From Lumbricus terrestris (taxonomy: Eukaryota; Annelida; Clitellata; Crassiclitellata; Lumbricidae): 64,000 nt of DNA. The notes beneath the pieces were generated by a model. It was given only the letters and a program-made list of their open reading frames with translations, did no database searches and was not told where the DNA came from. The translations under genes and the position numbers were made by a program. Numbering within the stretch: the stretch's first letter is position 1; every line of letters begins with the position of its first letter. The stretch is taken from contig OX457037.1 of the NCBI GenBank assembly GCA_949752735.1, positions 70,649,829 through 70,713,828 of the forward strand. Direction: 5' to 3'. This document shows, one piece after another, positions 11,065-24,000 of this stretch.

Positions 11065-13001
11065 TAGGGTGTTTTTAAGCTACATGTGAAATTTTCAAAT
11101 AAAAGATTTTTTAACGACCAAATGAAATTATTGTGCCAAATCATGTGCAAACTGAATATCTGAAATTATATCTCGATAGCTGAACATTTAGGACTTGCTC
11201 AAGAGGACTGAAGTTGGGAACACGGTTGCATTGCAAGCATTAGAATCTACGATTTCAATACATGCGAGCTGCATGCTATAGAACCCTCCTAGTGACTTGT
11301 TCCCAGCAAATAAACATTCATGATCATGTCGTTACCGATGTGATGTTGTTTTGTCACTGGTCATGTGTTGCAAATGGCGGGAAGTGGTGCTTTTAATTCG
11401 TGTATCATATGGCAGGCGCAATGCAAAATTGATTACAAAAAAGGTGAGATTTAGTTGATAGACACTACTGATATCACTTCGGCTATGCAAAGCTGTCTTC
11501 ACAAAGGGGAGGTTCCCATGCAAGGTACTGTTCAATTTACGCATACACCAAGGAATCAGAGTCTGAATGACAACGTTTCAATTTGGGAGAGATGATCTTG
11601 CAGACCTGGCAGCAGAGATTCTTCTTAGCCACAGGTTCCCCTTACTCTTCACTTGAATAACAAGATCATGCCAGATGTTACAGAGACAGGACGATAATGG
11701 TATATTTCATAAGGAGTTACCAAGCTATTGGCCATCCCCAAACTCCACTCAGTGACAGCTATTATCATGTCAGATTCTTGTTGGCTGAGACCCGAAGCTG
11801 GGGATTGGAATACAAAATCCTGGTTATGTTAGTTGCAAGGGCGGCATATGCATGAAGCTGGAAGCGAAATTGGGAAAGGACCTCTTGAACCTTGCCATCG
11901 ATGGCATCGATACCATGCCTCTGAAATTGTTCTGGAAAAGTGTTTCACTGCATGATTCTGCAAGGACTCCAGTATTGGAAGTATTCAATCAAGAGCTACT
12001 AGATCTAATAGTCTTTTTCCAAAGATGAATTCCACCAAAGGGAATAAAGTTCAGGTAACCAGGTGCATTTCACCGACGGCGTTGGATGTCATGTACGATT
12101 TACATGATCAAGTTGTGGCTTTTCAGTTATCAATTTTTCATTCAGCAACGTCAGAACATAGAGAGGATAATCTCGACCATCCTACTCTGAAACGGTATGT
12201 AGTCATTTACTTGAAGTGTCACTCTCAGTGACAGCGACTTAGTCTCACATGAGTACTATTTCACCTGTACCTGAAACAATGAAGCCCAAAAGGGAATCCA
12301 TACTTAAACTACGCCAGAGAAGTCTTACCTGTCTCCCTAACAGTATATTTTCCGACACTTTGATTATTGTCAGAGACCCTAGTTGGCCACAGTTTTTTTT
12401 ACGAGTCATAGACCACAGCATGCGCAATGAATTTGATGATCTGGAATCTGATCTCATGAGAGTCTTCCTACTGTATCTAAGCCACCACCAAAATATTCAA
12501 GATCCTCGGATTGGGGTATACTCTCTTCATGATTGAGATTCGCAACAATAGTAGTCAGAACAATCACACAGTGAGGTAAAATTAAGTCATCATATCTGAC
12601 CCGACCAAAGAGTGACGAATGATCTGGGAGAGTGACTCTTATGCAGTCCTTCAATGAAAACCCTGGTCAGAAATAAGGGAAAGAAACAATTTGTTCTGCA
12701 ATGGTTAAGTAAGGCCAGATTTTTTTCAAATGTTCTGAGAGGAATATATTATGACAACTTACAGTACCTCTTTGGATTTTGCCTTATACCTGATGGTTAT
12801 GCGTTCAATTTTGCTTGGATCTGTGAAAATTACAATGTGTCACAATGTCGCCTAAGTGGCTATTCTTCCGGTGCTTTGAGCAAGTCCTAAATCTCTTCCG
12901 ATTTTCATCTGATTTGGCAGATATCTATTTTTCTGAAGATGGAACACAAAATCATATTGGTCGATATTAGCATCGACATTTTAATTTTTAGACACACCCT
13001 A
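11065..13001. mobile_element. 1.9 kb DNA transposon with 8-bp target duplication (hAT-like ends)
   Basis: Left end TAGGGTGTTTTTA, right end the reverse of TAGGGTGTGTCTA. The perfect duplication CTACATAT lies at 11057-11064 and 13002-13009. The ends resemble those at 5191-7473 (TAGGGTGTCCCA), so both may be members of one group. Short open stretches on both strands (for example 12245-12654) are not recognisable. Inserted in the foldback-like element. Confidence 0.78.
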
Positions 13002-13806
13002 CTACATATTACATAAGCAAAGGAAGCATGTCATGGAGGTAGGCTATGTAAATGGTTAAAATTAATTTGTTTCAAATAGCTCCACAGTGACAAGTGTAAC
13101 GTAGCCTAATGATTTACGATTCTGGTTTCCCGTCATTTAACGACTCTACGAAAGTCTCTTTTTGAAATTTTCGGCTTTAACTTTAAGTCATATTTCTAGT
13201 TTAAACAACTTTTAAGGAGTTTGAACTTGTCATTTTAACTCTTGTTTGTATTTTTGAAATAATTTCTTAGCTTCTATACATCTTGTTAAACGTTAAAGTC
13301 ATGTATGTAGTGGTGGGTCACTTGTCTTTTTCAAATAGCCTACTTTATTTCTTCCGCGATATCGTTCGCGATAATATTTCTTTTAAGAGCGCCGCTCTTC
13401 TGTCGGTCGCCTTTTTGTCGGCGCCCGCCGCGCCCTTTTGTCGGATCACAGGTTACGGTGGCTACCTTTGGTTCCACAATAATTAGGCCACTAAATATCC
13501 TGTCTTATATACTTTTATATGCTTTTATTGCCGAAATGTAGACATTTTCTTCCATGTACGATCTTTAAAAACTGCAGGCAATAGGCCCTGATCAAAATGA
13601 AACATAACATCCCGACTTTGAAAGTCGTTATCTGCTCAATTGTCCTTAATTAATTCAGTTAATAGAATAATTGCTTAGTGTGGGAGTCATATTGGACCCA
13701 CGCAACAATAGATCCTACGGATCGCCAGCTTTTAATTTTTATTCATATTATGTTCTTATAATTTTGGTTTTTGTTGATCCTGCATAGCCTTATTATCCAC
13801 TAGCTC

Positions 13807-14000
13807 AGGGGCGGATACAGAAATTTTCGAAGGGGGGCATAATTTTTGGTGATCTGCCAGAAAAAATCTGATGACCTTTTTTAGTCATTTGATCGAAATG
13901 TCTGGAAAATATTGACCGTTTTTTAGTCATTAAGTCGTTTTTTGACAACCAGAAGGCGCCGCGAGTCATGGCTGCCATTTTATTTGTTTTTGGCTAAATT
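13807..14000. mobile_element. Left part of a hAT-type MITE (CAGGGGCGGAT end)
   Basis: CAGGGGCGGATACAGAAATT at 13807 is a typical hAT start and matches the ends of the element at 57084-57430. The body (GATGACCTTTTTTAGTCAT) is a diverged copy of the dispersed repeat near 600. A possible right end is at about 17360-17505 (GGGGAGAATGG ... CCTACCCTCGATCCGC), which would mean the following LINE landed inside it. No target duplication was found. Confidence 0.5.
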
Positions 14001-14262
14001 TATATTAAAATTCTGTTTTCTTCTTCATCGCTTTATATCATAATCTAACGTTTTGTCTCTGAATTTCGGACATAACACGTAGTTAGCACGGATGTTTCGG
14101 ATTTTTATATATACTGGAGTATGCACTTCATTATGAATTTTGGATTACGCTTGCCGTTCGCCGTGCTACAGTCGCCTGCTAGCCACGACGCTGGATAAAC
14201 AATAATAATCATGTTAAAGGCTATTCCATCAATTCTTCAACTGCATAAACTCTGACGAAATT

Positions 14263-15327
14263 ATGGAAATTAGCCGCACTACACACACTGCGCACTCACG
14301 TCTACTTTATGACAGCAACACTATGCGTCTCCTACGATCATCGCCAGCTTCAAAAGTTATTCCGACGGCCGTGTGGCACGAGGTAAAACTACTTGGACTA
14401 CTGCGACGTTTTAGGAGTCGAAGAGGCGGGAGGTCTGTTAGAGCTAAGATGTTCACTGCCTCCCAATCGCCTATATCAGTTGTCATCTCGCCCCTGCGTT
14501 GCCCATCCACCTGGCAGAGCCCATCCACGCAGATGAAGTTAATTGAACATCGACCTAACTTAATCACGATCGACTGTTGCACGTTTCACCAACCAACTCT
14601 GCAGCGAAGTATCCGGTCTACTGTCAAGATTCCAACTATCCCGACTGTCACTCTTCCACTAATTTATAGCACACTCGTATTTAACGCTCGATCGCTGGCT
14701 AAAAGAGATGCCCTTGACCATCTTGGAGCTGAACTACATGGATATGACCTCGACCTTGCCATAATATCCGAAACTCACTTAAAGGCTCACCACCAAGAGG
14801 AAGTTTGCAAAATCCAAGGATTCCAGACATTCAGACGTGATAGGAAAAAAAGGAGAGGCGGCGGGGTTGCTATCTACATCCGAGAACCCATAAAGGCTTA
14901 TCCTTGGCTAGCTACTGGAATGCCTGAAGATCTCGAACTTTTATGGATAAAAATTCAATCAAACACCAGCCCAGCATACGTTGGAGCACTCTATCGTCCA
15001 CCATGCCCGAAATACCTTACTAGCACTCTTCTTACATGGCTGGAGAAATCGGTGGAAGAAATCATCCACGAAGATGACAGAGCCGTCATACTCCTGGGAG
15101 GTGACTTCAACAGTCTTGACATTGCAGAAGTGACTGTGCGAACCGGACTACAACCTACAGTATTTGTGCCAACTCGTGGAACTAACATCCTAGATCAGCT
15201 CATGGTCTCTAAACCTGACATTTACAACATCAAAGTTATATCCTCCACGGTACGTTCTGACCACAAAGCAATCATTGCAACTGGCAGTATGTGCATGGTT
15301 GACCGAGGTAAACAGCATACACAGTAA
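14263..15327 (+). pseudogene. LINE ORF2 5' part: AP-type endonuclease
   Basis: An APE-type endonuclease domain covers roughly residues 134-345: FNARSL, IISETHL (metal-binding Glu), RRGGGVAIYI, VGALYRPP, LGGDFNSLD and the catalytic SDHKAI. This enzyme nicks target DNA for target-primed reverse transcription. The frame closes at 15327, just before the RT part starts in another frame, so it is broken. The first 130 residues have no recognised domain. Confidence 0.9.
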
Positions 15328-15381
15328 CTGTTAACGTATCGTAGAAGATCACCTGCACAACATGATAGAACTTTACGTGGC

Positions 15382-17281
15382 TTGGAAACAATTGATTTGA
15401 ACCTAGATGATTCTAATGACTTACAGGAAGCATGGGATCTCTTTTATTATGATACCCTCAATCGCCTCGACACGAAATACCCTCTCCGATCTATTACCAT
15501 CACATCTAAAGATCCAGCATACATCACTCCAGACATTAAACGTATGCTTCGCACGAAGAACAGACTGATGCGCAAGGGAAAAATTGAAAAAGCTGAGGCA
15601 ATTACTCTTCAGGTCGCTAAAGCTATATCCAAAGCAAACTCGACATTCTTCAGCAAAGCTAGCGCTAATGATGGAGTCAAAGAACTTTGGCAGAAAGTCA
15701 ATCACATCACTAAGAAAACATCCTCAAAGCTTAACCAAGACTCACCTAGTTCGGACGAACTAAACCAGTATTTTGCTGCTGCTTCCACTGATACAAACTA
15801 CCTTGAGCCTCTACTGAAACATACCGCTAATACCAACAAGATCTTTACAAATGACAGAGCATTTTCTACATCCTTGACCATCTTCATCATACAGCAGAGG
15901 GACGTGATGGTCTTCCAGCTTGGTTCCTCAGGCTTACAGCTCCAGGCTACGCGTACATACTGGCTTCTCTCATTAATCAATCTCTTGCAGTCTCCTTTGT
16001 TCCAAAGCAATGGAAAGAGGCCATTATATATCCTAAAGCAAAGACCACCAATCCAACCTTGCCATCTGACTACCGCCCGCTCTCTGTGCTACCGGTGCTC
16101 TCTCGGATAGTGGAACGTATTGTTGTCCACACCTACCTATATCCTAGTTTTGTTGACATGCCTGAACCGATGTCTCTTCATGACCAATATGCCTTTCGAC
16201 CAACTGGCTCGACCACCGCTGCTCTGATATCCATTATACATCACGCTTCGGATCTACTCAAGAGTAATGATCATGTTGTTATAATCTCTATGGACTACTC
16301 AAAAGCATTTGATTCTATCAAACACTCTGCAATAACAAGCTTATTAGCATCCTTGAACATTCCAGATTGTATCTACAACTGGCTCGTCAACTACTTACAT
16401 GGCAGGAAACACTCAACTCGCTTCAAAGGAGTTACATCTGCTTCTATAATTCTATTACCATCAACGCCAGTGTTATTCAGGGATCTGTTATAGGCCCAGC
16501 TGACTTCATAGTAGGTACATCTGACCTCCACCCTCTTCATTCCCAGAACCGTCTCTCTAAATATGCTGACGATTCCTATCTCTTTATTGGCTCTAATCAC
16601 TTATCTACTGCAACAGATGAACTCCAACACATCACCAACTGGTCTAAAGGAAAGAACTTGCGGATCAATTCCGAGAAAACACGTGAAATTGCTATTATCA
16701 GACGCAACAAGAGCTCACTCTCAACACATTCATCAATCTCTGGAGTTTCCCGTACAAAATCCATCAAGGCATTAGGAGTTCTCATTGGAGAGAAATTAAC
16801 TGTTACAGACCACATCAACAAGATTATCTGCTCTGGTACTGCCTCACTCTATGCCATCAGAACCCTCAAGGCTCATGAGGCATCCATACAAGAGTTACAA
16901 ACTTTTACTAGAGCTACTATCATATCAAGAGTTATGTATGCCTCTCCTGCTTGGTGGGGTCTGGCTAGTGGATTGGACAAATCCCGTCTTGAGGGCCTCA
17001 TGAACAAACTTAGACGAGCCGGCTACTTACATCCTGATACACTTACAGCAGAAACTTTAGCTCAAGAGGCTGATAAGGTGCTTTTCAAAGCTGTTCTGGG
17101 AAACGAACTTCATGTCCTCCGTAACCTCTTTCCACTACAACGTGATCCATTATATAACTTTAGGAAAGGGCTCACAATTTCATCCTCCCCAATAAGACTC
17201 GTTAAACTTTATCCCAAGAATGTTATTCAAAAACATGTACTAACTATTTTTACCATAAGCTTTAAGCAGCCATACTGTTAA
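15382..17281 (+). pseudogene. LINE ORF2 3' part: reverse transcriptase, frameshifted
   Basis: The RT continues the endonuclease in three frames: 15382-16110 (RT leader), 16059-16493 (DYRPLSVLPVLSRIVER, DQYAFRPTGSTTAAL, MDYSKAFDSIKH) and 16367-17281 (QGSVIGPADF, catalytic YADD, then the thumb and C-terminal region). The shifts near 16060-16110 and 16440-16490 disable it. The 3' end is near 17335, after AATAAAACGAATATACATATAC. With the endonuclease this is a nearly full-length CR1/Jockey-like LINE of about 3.1 kb. Confidence 0.9.
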
Positions 17282-17340
17282 TGTAAACCTACAGCGTTCT
17301 GTGTCTGTTGTTTATTGAATAAAACGAATATACATATACA

Positions 17341-18003
17341 TACCGTTGAAACCATACTAAATTTTCCTGCCAAAATAAGTGATATCCTTTTTTAAGTCAT
17401 CACCCTTGTCCGATGCATTGATTAAATACTTCTTGAAACCAAAAGGGGCCACATCCTTTCAGTTTTTAAAGGGGAGAATGGTCGGATTGCCTACCCTCGA
17501 TCCGCAATTATTATAGGCCTAATTGCACTTGCTTCAGTTGGCTAAAAAAGAATGCTTTCTAGGCGGATAGCAAAGCAACAACGAGTCACTGCGATGGTAT
17601 TCAATTTCTCGGTTTCAGTATAAACAAGCAGGAGTCGAAATTTGTCAGTTTAGATTTCAATTGTTTATTGTTTAACACTTTGAATTTATTTTTTACAAAT
17701 TGACACGCCTGCTTCATGGCAATAACAGAATTTTACAATAATTATATGTCGGTGCTGGGCAATGTGTTCAGTCCTACGGGAGCTACTGGCGCTGGGTGAC
17801 CCAACCGAAAGGGGCAATAGCCGATTACCAATATTCTGGAAAGAACAGGCTATTAAGTATTTAGCAGACGATTTTACAATTTTGAGCTTTTATATTTTGA
17901 ACCCGTTTTGCGCCAAATAATTAATTGCATATTTGGGGCGTGCTAATCGTGGTCATTAACAGCCCTAATTAAAGCGTGTCTGTTTTGTGAACATCATGCG
18001 CAG
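17341..18003. other. Intron 2 end, no gene seen
   Basis: Apart from the possible MITE end at 17360-17505 I see nothing but AT-rich unique sequence leading to the exon 3 acceptor. Confidence 0.5.
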
Positions 18004-18241
18004 GAGTCGATGAAGCTGATGGGGATGCGTATGTGGATCTACTGGTCTTCGTGGTTTGCCAAGTATCTGCTGCTTATGATCATCTCTGTGATCTTAATGA
18101 CGATTATCCTCCACGCCTCGATAACAATAAACGGACCAGTGATTGCATTCAGCTCGCCCACTGTCACATTCGTCTTCCTCCTGCTCTACTCCATATCCCT
18201 CATCACCTTCTGCTTCGCTATTTCAACTCTTGTGTCCAAAG
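18004..18241 (+). CDS. ABCA3-like: ABCA3-like lipid transporter, exon 3 of 15 in window
   Basis: Starts ESMKLMGMRMWIYWSSWF, the conserved amphipathic stretch between spans 2 and 3 of ABCA proteins, followed by two hydrophobic spans (LLLMIISVILMTIILHA and FVFLLLYSISLITFCFA) and STLVSK. Acceptor GCGCAG, donor G/GTAAGA. Starts in phase 0 and ends in phase 1, matching both neighbours. Confidence 0.95.
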
Positions 18242-19313
18242 GTAAGAAGATATATTACACTGCGGTAGATTCAAGTAAATCCACGCAAATGTTAATCCTA
18301 ATGTTAGGTAGGGTATTTTAAGCTACAAGAGATATAAGAATATTGGCCTTTGTATTTAGTTGATTTATACGCTGTAGAGCTGTAGGTCTAAAATTATCCG
18401 ATAGCCACCCAAATTTTTCGTCGTCAACAATTATTTGAAGACCATAGCCAATTAGCCATAGTTTTATATTTCACAACAAAGGCAATACTTTTCGTTATCA
18501 TTGACTTTCTACGACTTAGTCTACTAGATACCGGTGACAATAACTAGTTGCGACAGAAATCTGATTCATTTGTATGAAATGATAGGCCTAAACGAAACTA
18601 AAACTAAAGAAGCAGTTTCTGATATCCTGTCCTTAGGCTGCTGCTACGAGGACTGAAAAGTTCATCACTCCTTGTACTGATATGAATTCCTTTGAGTTTC
18701 TACTGCTTTCACACCTGTTAGATCAATTTCCTGTGCAGCGATACTCAGTAGAATTATAGTTTACAAATGGCTTCTATGCAGGCTATTATTAATGTTCAAA
18801 GAACTTAACTTGATACTGGTAATATAGGGCCTAATTCTGTAAATAATGAGCTCATTATTAAAAAATATCTGTAGTAAGAATCTGTAGCCTAAACGTCAGC
18901 GTTTTCGTCTACAGTTAGACCTTTTAAGGCTTTCAATTATCCCTAAAATGCGCCTTAAAAGTCCTGATGCATAAATAGGCCTGCTGTCGCCTAAATACAT
19001 CTGAAGTGGCGCTCCTGACTGCTCGGCGAGTACGAGTTAAATGTATCAGGAGTAGAAGAACAAACGCTTGGAATGTTTCGATATTTATTCTTATAACAGT
19101 AGCGTGATGACATAGTATCAATGACACTCTGATGATAATGAGAAGTTATCGGTCGACCTACTGACTGACTGCCTGACTGAGATCCCCGAGCTCTCGACTG
19201 TTTGACCGTTACTGTTCAGCCATTTTATATTACTAGCTCCTGGCCCCGGATATATTTAGTCAAGCTGACCACTGTGCATTTCTGACTGTTGCTATGGTAA
19301 CCTAGGCGGCCGT
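18242..19313. other. Intron 3, no gene seen
   Basis: Unique-looking AT-rich sequence with scattered TAGGCCTA motifs. No exon, transposon end or RNA gene recognised. Confidence 0.5.
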
Positions 19314-19323
19314 ATGGTCTTCG

Positions 19324-19565
<242 letters not shown>

Positions 19566-20001
19566 CCTGTCTTTCCTAATTTCTTTCGCTCTTTATTTTT
19601 CTTTCTCTTTCTGTCATACTATGAGTCAGCCACGCTCCTACACATTTGATCAGGCTACTTTCGCCCACTACACAGTAATGCTATAGGTCTACATAAGCTT
19701 CGCAGAAGATGCAGTGTTAATGTTGTTGGTTATTATCCTGGTGAAATTGACTATTTTGTAGGCTAGGAGGCAGTGTAAAGATGAAACTTTCATTTAATTA
19801 AATTGCTGTTCTTGCCAAATTCTCCTGTTGCACAGAATTCACTCTAGATATTCATTTCAACTTAAACCATAAACGCAGTGATTGTTTGCTGCACCAAACA
19901 TCTGCCTAGTTTGCTTTATCGCTTAATATTACTTCTCACTTTTTTCTCTCGTTTGTTTGTTCATTAATTTTTTCATTTATGCGAATGATATTCACTTGCA
20001 G

Positions 20002-20175
20002 CCAGTGTTGGTGCCGCTATCGGTGTGATACTGTACTTCCTGTTCTACGCTCCTTTTTTCTATCTGACGAATATTTATGACGATATGACTCCTGTGCAGA
20101 AGGTCGCAGCATCGCTCGACTTCAACTTGGCCATGGCATTCGGATGTTACAAGATTTGTCAGTTTGAAACACTAG
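20002..20175 (+). CDS. ABCA3-like: ABCA3-like lipid transporter, exon 4 of 15 in window
   Basis: Encodes SVGAAIGVILYFLFYAPFF (a membrane span) and YDDMTPVQKVAASLDFNLAM...FETL, matching the ABCA span 4-5 region. Acceptor CTTGCAG, donor GTATGT, phase 1 at both ends. I found it by reading the splice sites: the frame has no usable start codon, so a plain frame search would miss it. Confidence 0.92.
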
Positions 20176-20261
20176 GTATGTCAATGGTGATGACTGATTA
20201 CTGATTGCAACAGTTGTTGCTGTAGTGTTTTCAGTCTAACGAAGACGTGTAGTAACGCCCT

Positions 20262-21007
20262 AGTAGGGGAGAACTGGATCTAGTAATCCACCCACGTGAC
20301 CAGTGACGTCATCGGGGTCAAGGTCAAGCGCCTTCTAGGAAGGGGTCAAGGTCAAAGGTCAAAGGTCAGCCACGCCCCCTTCGCCCTGATGCGAATAATT
20401 ACAGACTATGATTCTTTTGAAGTAAATAATTACAGAGTACGATGGGAAAAGGTCAAAGGTCAGCCACGCCCCCTTTTGGGCGAGAAATGGACATGCGTGA
20501 TTTTGACATGTATAATTACAGGCTATAATTCTTTTGAAGTAAATAATTACAGAGTACGAGCCAAAGATGCTGATGCGGCAGGTGTTTGCAGCACCTGCTC
20601 CCTCCCCCACCCCTCACCACCCAACCGCCACACGGAACCAGCAGATGTGTATAATTACAGACTTTCTTTGGTGTGACAGATCTTAACCGTCAGATCTCTA
20701 ATTACAGACTATGATTTCTTTGATGCGAGGAAACTCGAACACCTGCTACCTCCCCACCCCTCGTGGCCGAACCGCAACACGGAACCAACAGGTGTTTATA
20801 ATTACAGACTGCGAAATTCCCCGATGTTGCTAATTATAGACTATATCCACCTGCTCCAGCACGAGTATAAGCTATAAAACCATAATTATTTTGGGAAATG
20901 GGAAATTCCTTGACAGGTATAATTATAGCCTATGACCACCTGCTCACGCTCACCCTCCCCACCATTCTCGTTATAAAAAATCGTGCCCAGTCAGTGGCTA
21001 AACTCAG
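20262..21007. repeat. Polinton left terminal inverted repeat
   Basis: Pairs with 26744-27489. I saw only small differences, such as 5 extra bases (CTAGA) in the right copy at about 27083. It contains about seven to nine copies of a TAATTACAGACTATGATT-like word at irregular spacing, and two copies of a block with AGGTCAAAGGTCAGCCACGC. Confidence 0.95.
20293..20368. promoter_or_regulatory. E-box, CRE and AGGTCA cluster in the Polinton end
   Basis: CACGTG at 20293-20298, TGACGTCA at 20304-20311, then GGTCA/AGGTCA half-sites, including a run at 20343-20368 in which AGGTCA repeats are spaced by 0 or 1 base (DR0/DR1). The mirror set in the right repeat has TGACGTCA at 27440-27447 and CACGTG at 27453-27458. 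These words match known binding motifs of bHLH, CREB-type and nuclear-receptor proteins. That they act here is inference. Confidence 0.45.
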
Positions 21008-24000
21008 ACTTACTAACAAATTTCTAAGTATGAAAGAACACAAACGTTTGGTTGATATTTTTTTTCCAACACAAAACTCTTCAATATGTATAAGAAATCA
21101 ATATATTTAACAAATGTTCAATGAATATGCGAGAATTATTTACAATTATGTACAACACAAGTTCGTTTCGAGCGAGTTGTGCAATACTTTGCGCCAATGT
21201 CTTCAACTATTTACAATGTTCATCGCTTTTTCGCAGAGTCCATGTCGAATATTTACAAAGGTCAGCGGTTTTTCACAGAAATCGAGACAAGTATCTACAG
21301 AGTTCGTCGTTTCTTCGCAATGTTCAATTTCTTTATACATTATTTACAATATTTACATGACCGTAAGCAAAAGAGTCGGACGAATTTAGCAGGAAACGTT
21401 TATCGTCATAGGGCGAAAGCGCGGCTTTTTGCAACTCAACAGTATGAAGTACATGTTTTTTACATTGAATGACGCAGAATTTGGAAGATGTTGGAGATTC
21501 CTCAAATATGCAAGTTCTATAATCTGCGTGTCTTATGCTATTCTTTACAAACGACTTTTTTATACCCTTGGCAGTCTTCTTCTCCTTATTGTTAGGTAAG
21601 AGCAAACTATACATTTTTGAACGGAGTCCGCAAAATTCCAAAACTGCTTCTCCGTTACATTCATCCTTGAATTTTCCAATTACTTTGGCATTGGAGCGAC
21701 TGTGCAAAAAGTGCTCACAGGGATAGTCTGAGGTGTCGTACTCGTCCAGGCTGTCTTGCATGTCTCTGTAAATATCAGGAGTGAAGATGTGATAGCAAAG
21801 GCTGTCTGTGTCTGTGAAAAGGAGTTTGCAGGCGGTACCGTACAGGGGTATTATATATTCGTAAGGAAATTGATACATTTTTAATTTCGAAATATCCAAA
21901 ATGCACATGCCTGCATAGAGAGGTTTATTCAAGTACACGTTGGAGTTGGTCAATTTTATTACCGTCAAATCTTCGTTTATTATGGAATACGATTCAAAAT
22001 TTGGACGTGCCACGAAACGTTTGGCTCGTTTCGTATTGGTGACAAGCTTCACGACAAGGTGTTTCCTATTATTTTGTATGGTTTTTCCATAAATAGAATT
22101 ATTCATCAATTTAAAGAGGTCCTTTTCAAATGAAGATTTTGCAATCTGCCGTTTGGAAGTGTTGAAGTCGATATATGGCTTCAGCCATCGACTTTGTTGA
22201 AACTCGAGAATTTTATGAATTTTATTCAATTTCATGCCCATTTTCAGATAGAATTGCAAATTTCGGTAATGAACGACGTACCGGGTCTTTGGCATGAGGT
22301 TGGGAACCAACTTTTCGACACCGGTACCGATTTTATTAGAAATTTTCTGTGAAACGGACTTTGCGTAAGGTGATAGCATGTCCGGTCGTATGCGCAGTGT
22401 CTCTGGTGCAAGGGGATAATCGTTGTGGTCGTCGTGGAGATGCGAAGGATAGTCCAAGTCAACTTCAAAAATATATCCCAATTCGTCGTCTGTAGATTTA
22501 GCGTCCAAGTCAAAGTCGTCAATTTTATCTTCGTCCAAAAATCGAAATTTACCCGTCGGGAGCGGTTCGGACATGGCATACCCATACAAATTGTTACAGT
22601 CCAAATACATGATGTAACTGTTTGGAACGTTAGGGTCGTATCCTTGGGCGAGATACGGATTATTCGCCTTTGCATAACGATTGGATATCATGGAGACGCC
22701 ACCTCTCATGCCTCGCTCCACAAACAGGTAAATATCAGGGTCTGTGATAAGGTCCAAATTCACTTTCGTCATGCGCAGACAAGCGTCAAAGCTCAGTCCG
22801 GGGCTGCTGTAATAGTGAAGTGGGTCCAATTTGTAAAAGTCTAGTGACATGCTTCGAAAAGATTCGAATACGTCTGCCAGTAAAATTACGTCAGTCTGCA
22901 AGACTAGTATAGATCGTGATAGTCTTGGAGAGTCTGCATATTGAAAGTCTGCCAAATCTGATGTGCATATTCGTAGTCAGTCTGTGAAATGTCTTCCTCT
23001 GTCAGTTTACTGTAAAAGCAGCCTTTGGGAGGCAGAGTCCTTTCGGTCATTCTGCAGGCTGAAGTCATGTATTCGTAGGGAAATACCCCCTTACGCAAGA
23101 GCAATTTGAAATCTGTCGGAAAAATTCGTCGCAAATGTAGAAATTTAGAGTCGTCTTCTTTCGATAAATTCTTGACCAACACGTCCAAACCGCAGTTTAG
23201 AAATTGAAGGGAATCCAAAAATCTGATATTATTAACTTCGAATGATAGGTATTTTTCCATATTGGTTGCTATCACACTTATTTCTTGCTCTGCAAACTCC
23301 TTTGTCATGTGTTTGAGTATGAGATGCGAGTCGTATCCTTTAAGATTGTGAAAGATGACGGGGAGAAGATAGTTTGGTGTTTTACCTTTCTTCGCTTTGG
23401 TGGGTTTGCGAAATTTCATTTTGAGATTACAGGCAGAGCAAAGAGCAGAAACAAAGTTACCAGTCATGTGACAGTGGTGTCGAACTTTGTTTTGTGATGA
23501 TAGAGTAACAGAACAAGATGGACAGGTATTGCAAGAATCAAAATCTATCCTCTGCTGCCGGGTCAGTGACTTCATAGGCATGTTGGTAGCCAGAATTGTA
23601 TTGATTCGATTCTGTTCAGATTTTATGTAAGAAAAGAAATGATCCATTACATTTGGACCCGAATATGTATACGGAAGAGCATCATTTAAGTGCGGAAAGG
23701 AAGACACAGTCAAGCAGCAGAAACCGCTAGGCGTGTGCGTATCGAGAATTTTGGTTGCGTCGGTGGCTGCGGTCGAATCGTTTGGCGATAGATAGCTCTC
23801 GAAATCGCTATATATTACATAGGGCACAGGCATTTCATGCTGCGTGTTTGCAAATGACAGATTTGAATTTTCTGGAGATGGATATCGCACGGATTGAAGT
23901 CCGTGCTTACCACAATCATCCATGTGCGCATGTTTCCCAGCAGCGGTGGTGAAGCAATACAGACAGTAGGGACAAGGAAAAGTTCTACCGCCAGTGTGCG

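Larger units (their letters stand above)
8430..13460. mobile_element. Foldback-like element with GCGCCGACAAAA ends, invaded by a LINE and a hAT-type element
   Basis: The left end (8447-8496) carries GTCAAAAGGGCGCC, GACAAAAGGGCGCCGACA and GAGAGCGGCGCTCTTT. The right end (13385-13446) carries the same blocks in inverted order: AAGAGCGCCGCTCTT, TTTTTGTCGGCGCC, CCCTTTTGTCGG. Outside them lie related termini, GTTACCTTGGC on the left and GTAACCTGTG read inward on the right. After removal of the LINE (about 8587-10850) and the transposon (11065-13001), only about 0.8 kb is left. The 57912-60348 element looks like a relative. No target duplication was found. Confidence 0.6.
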
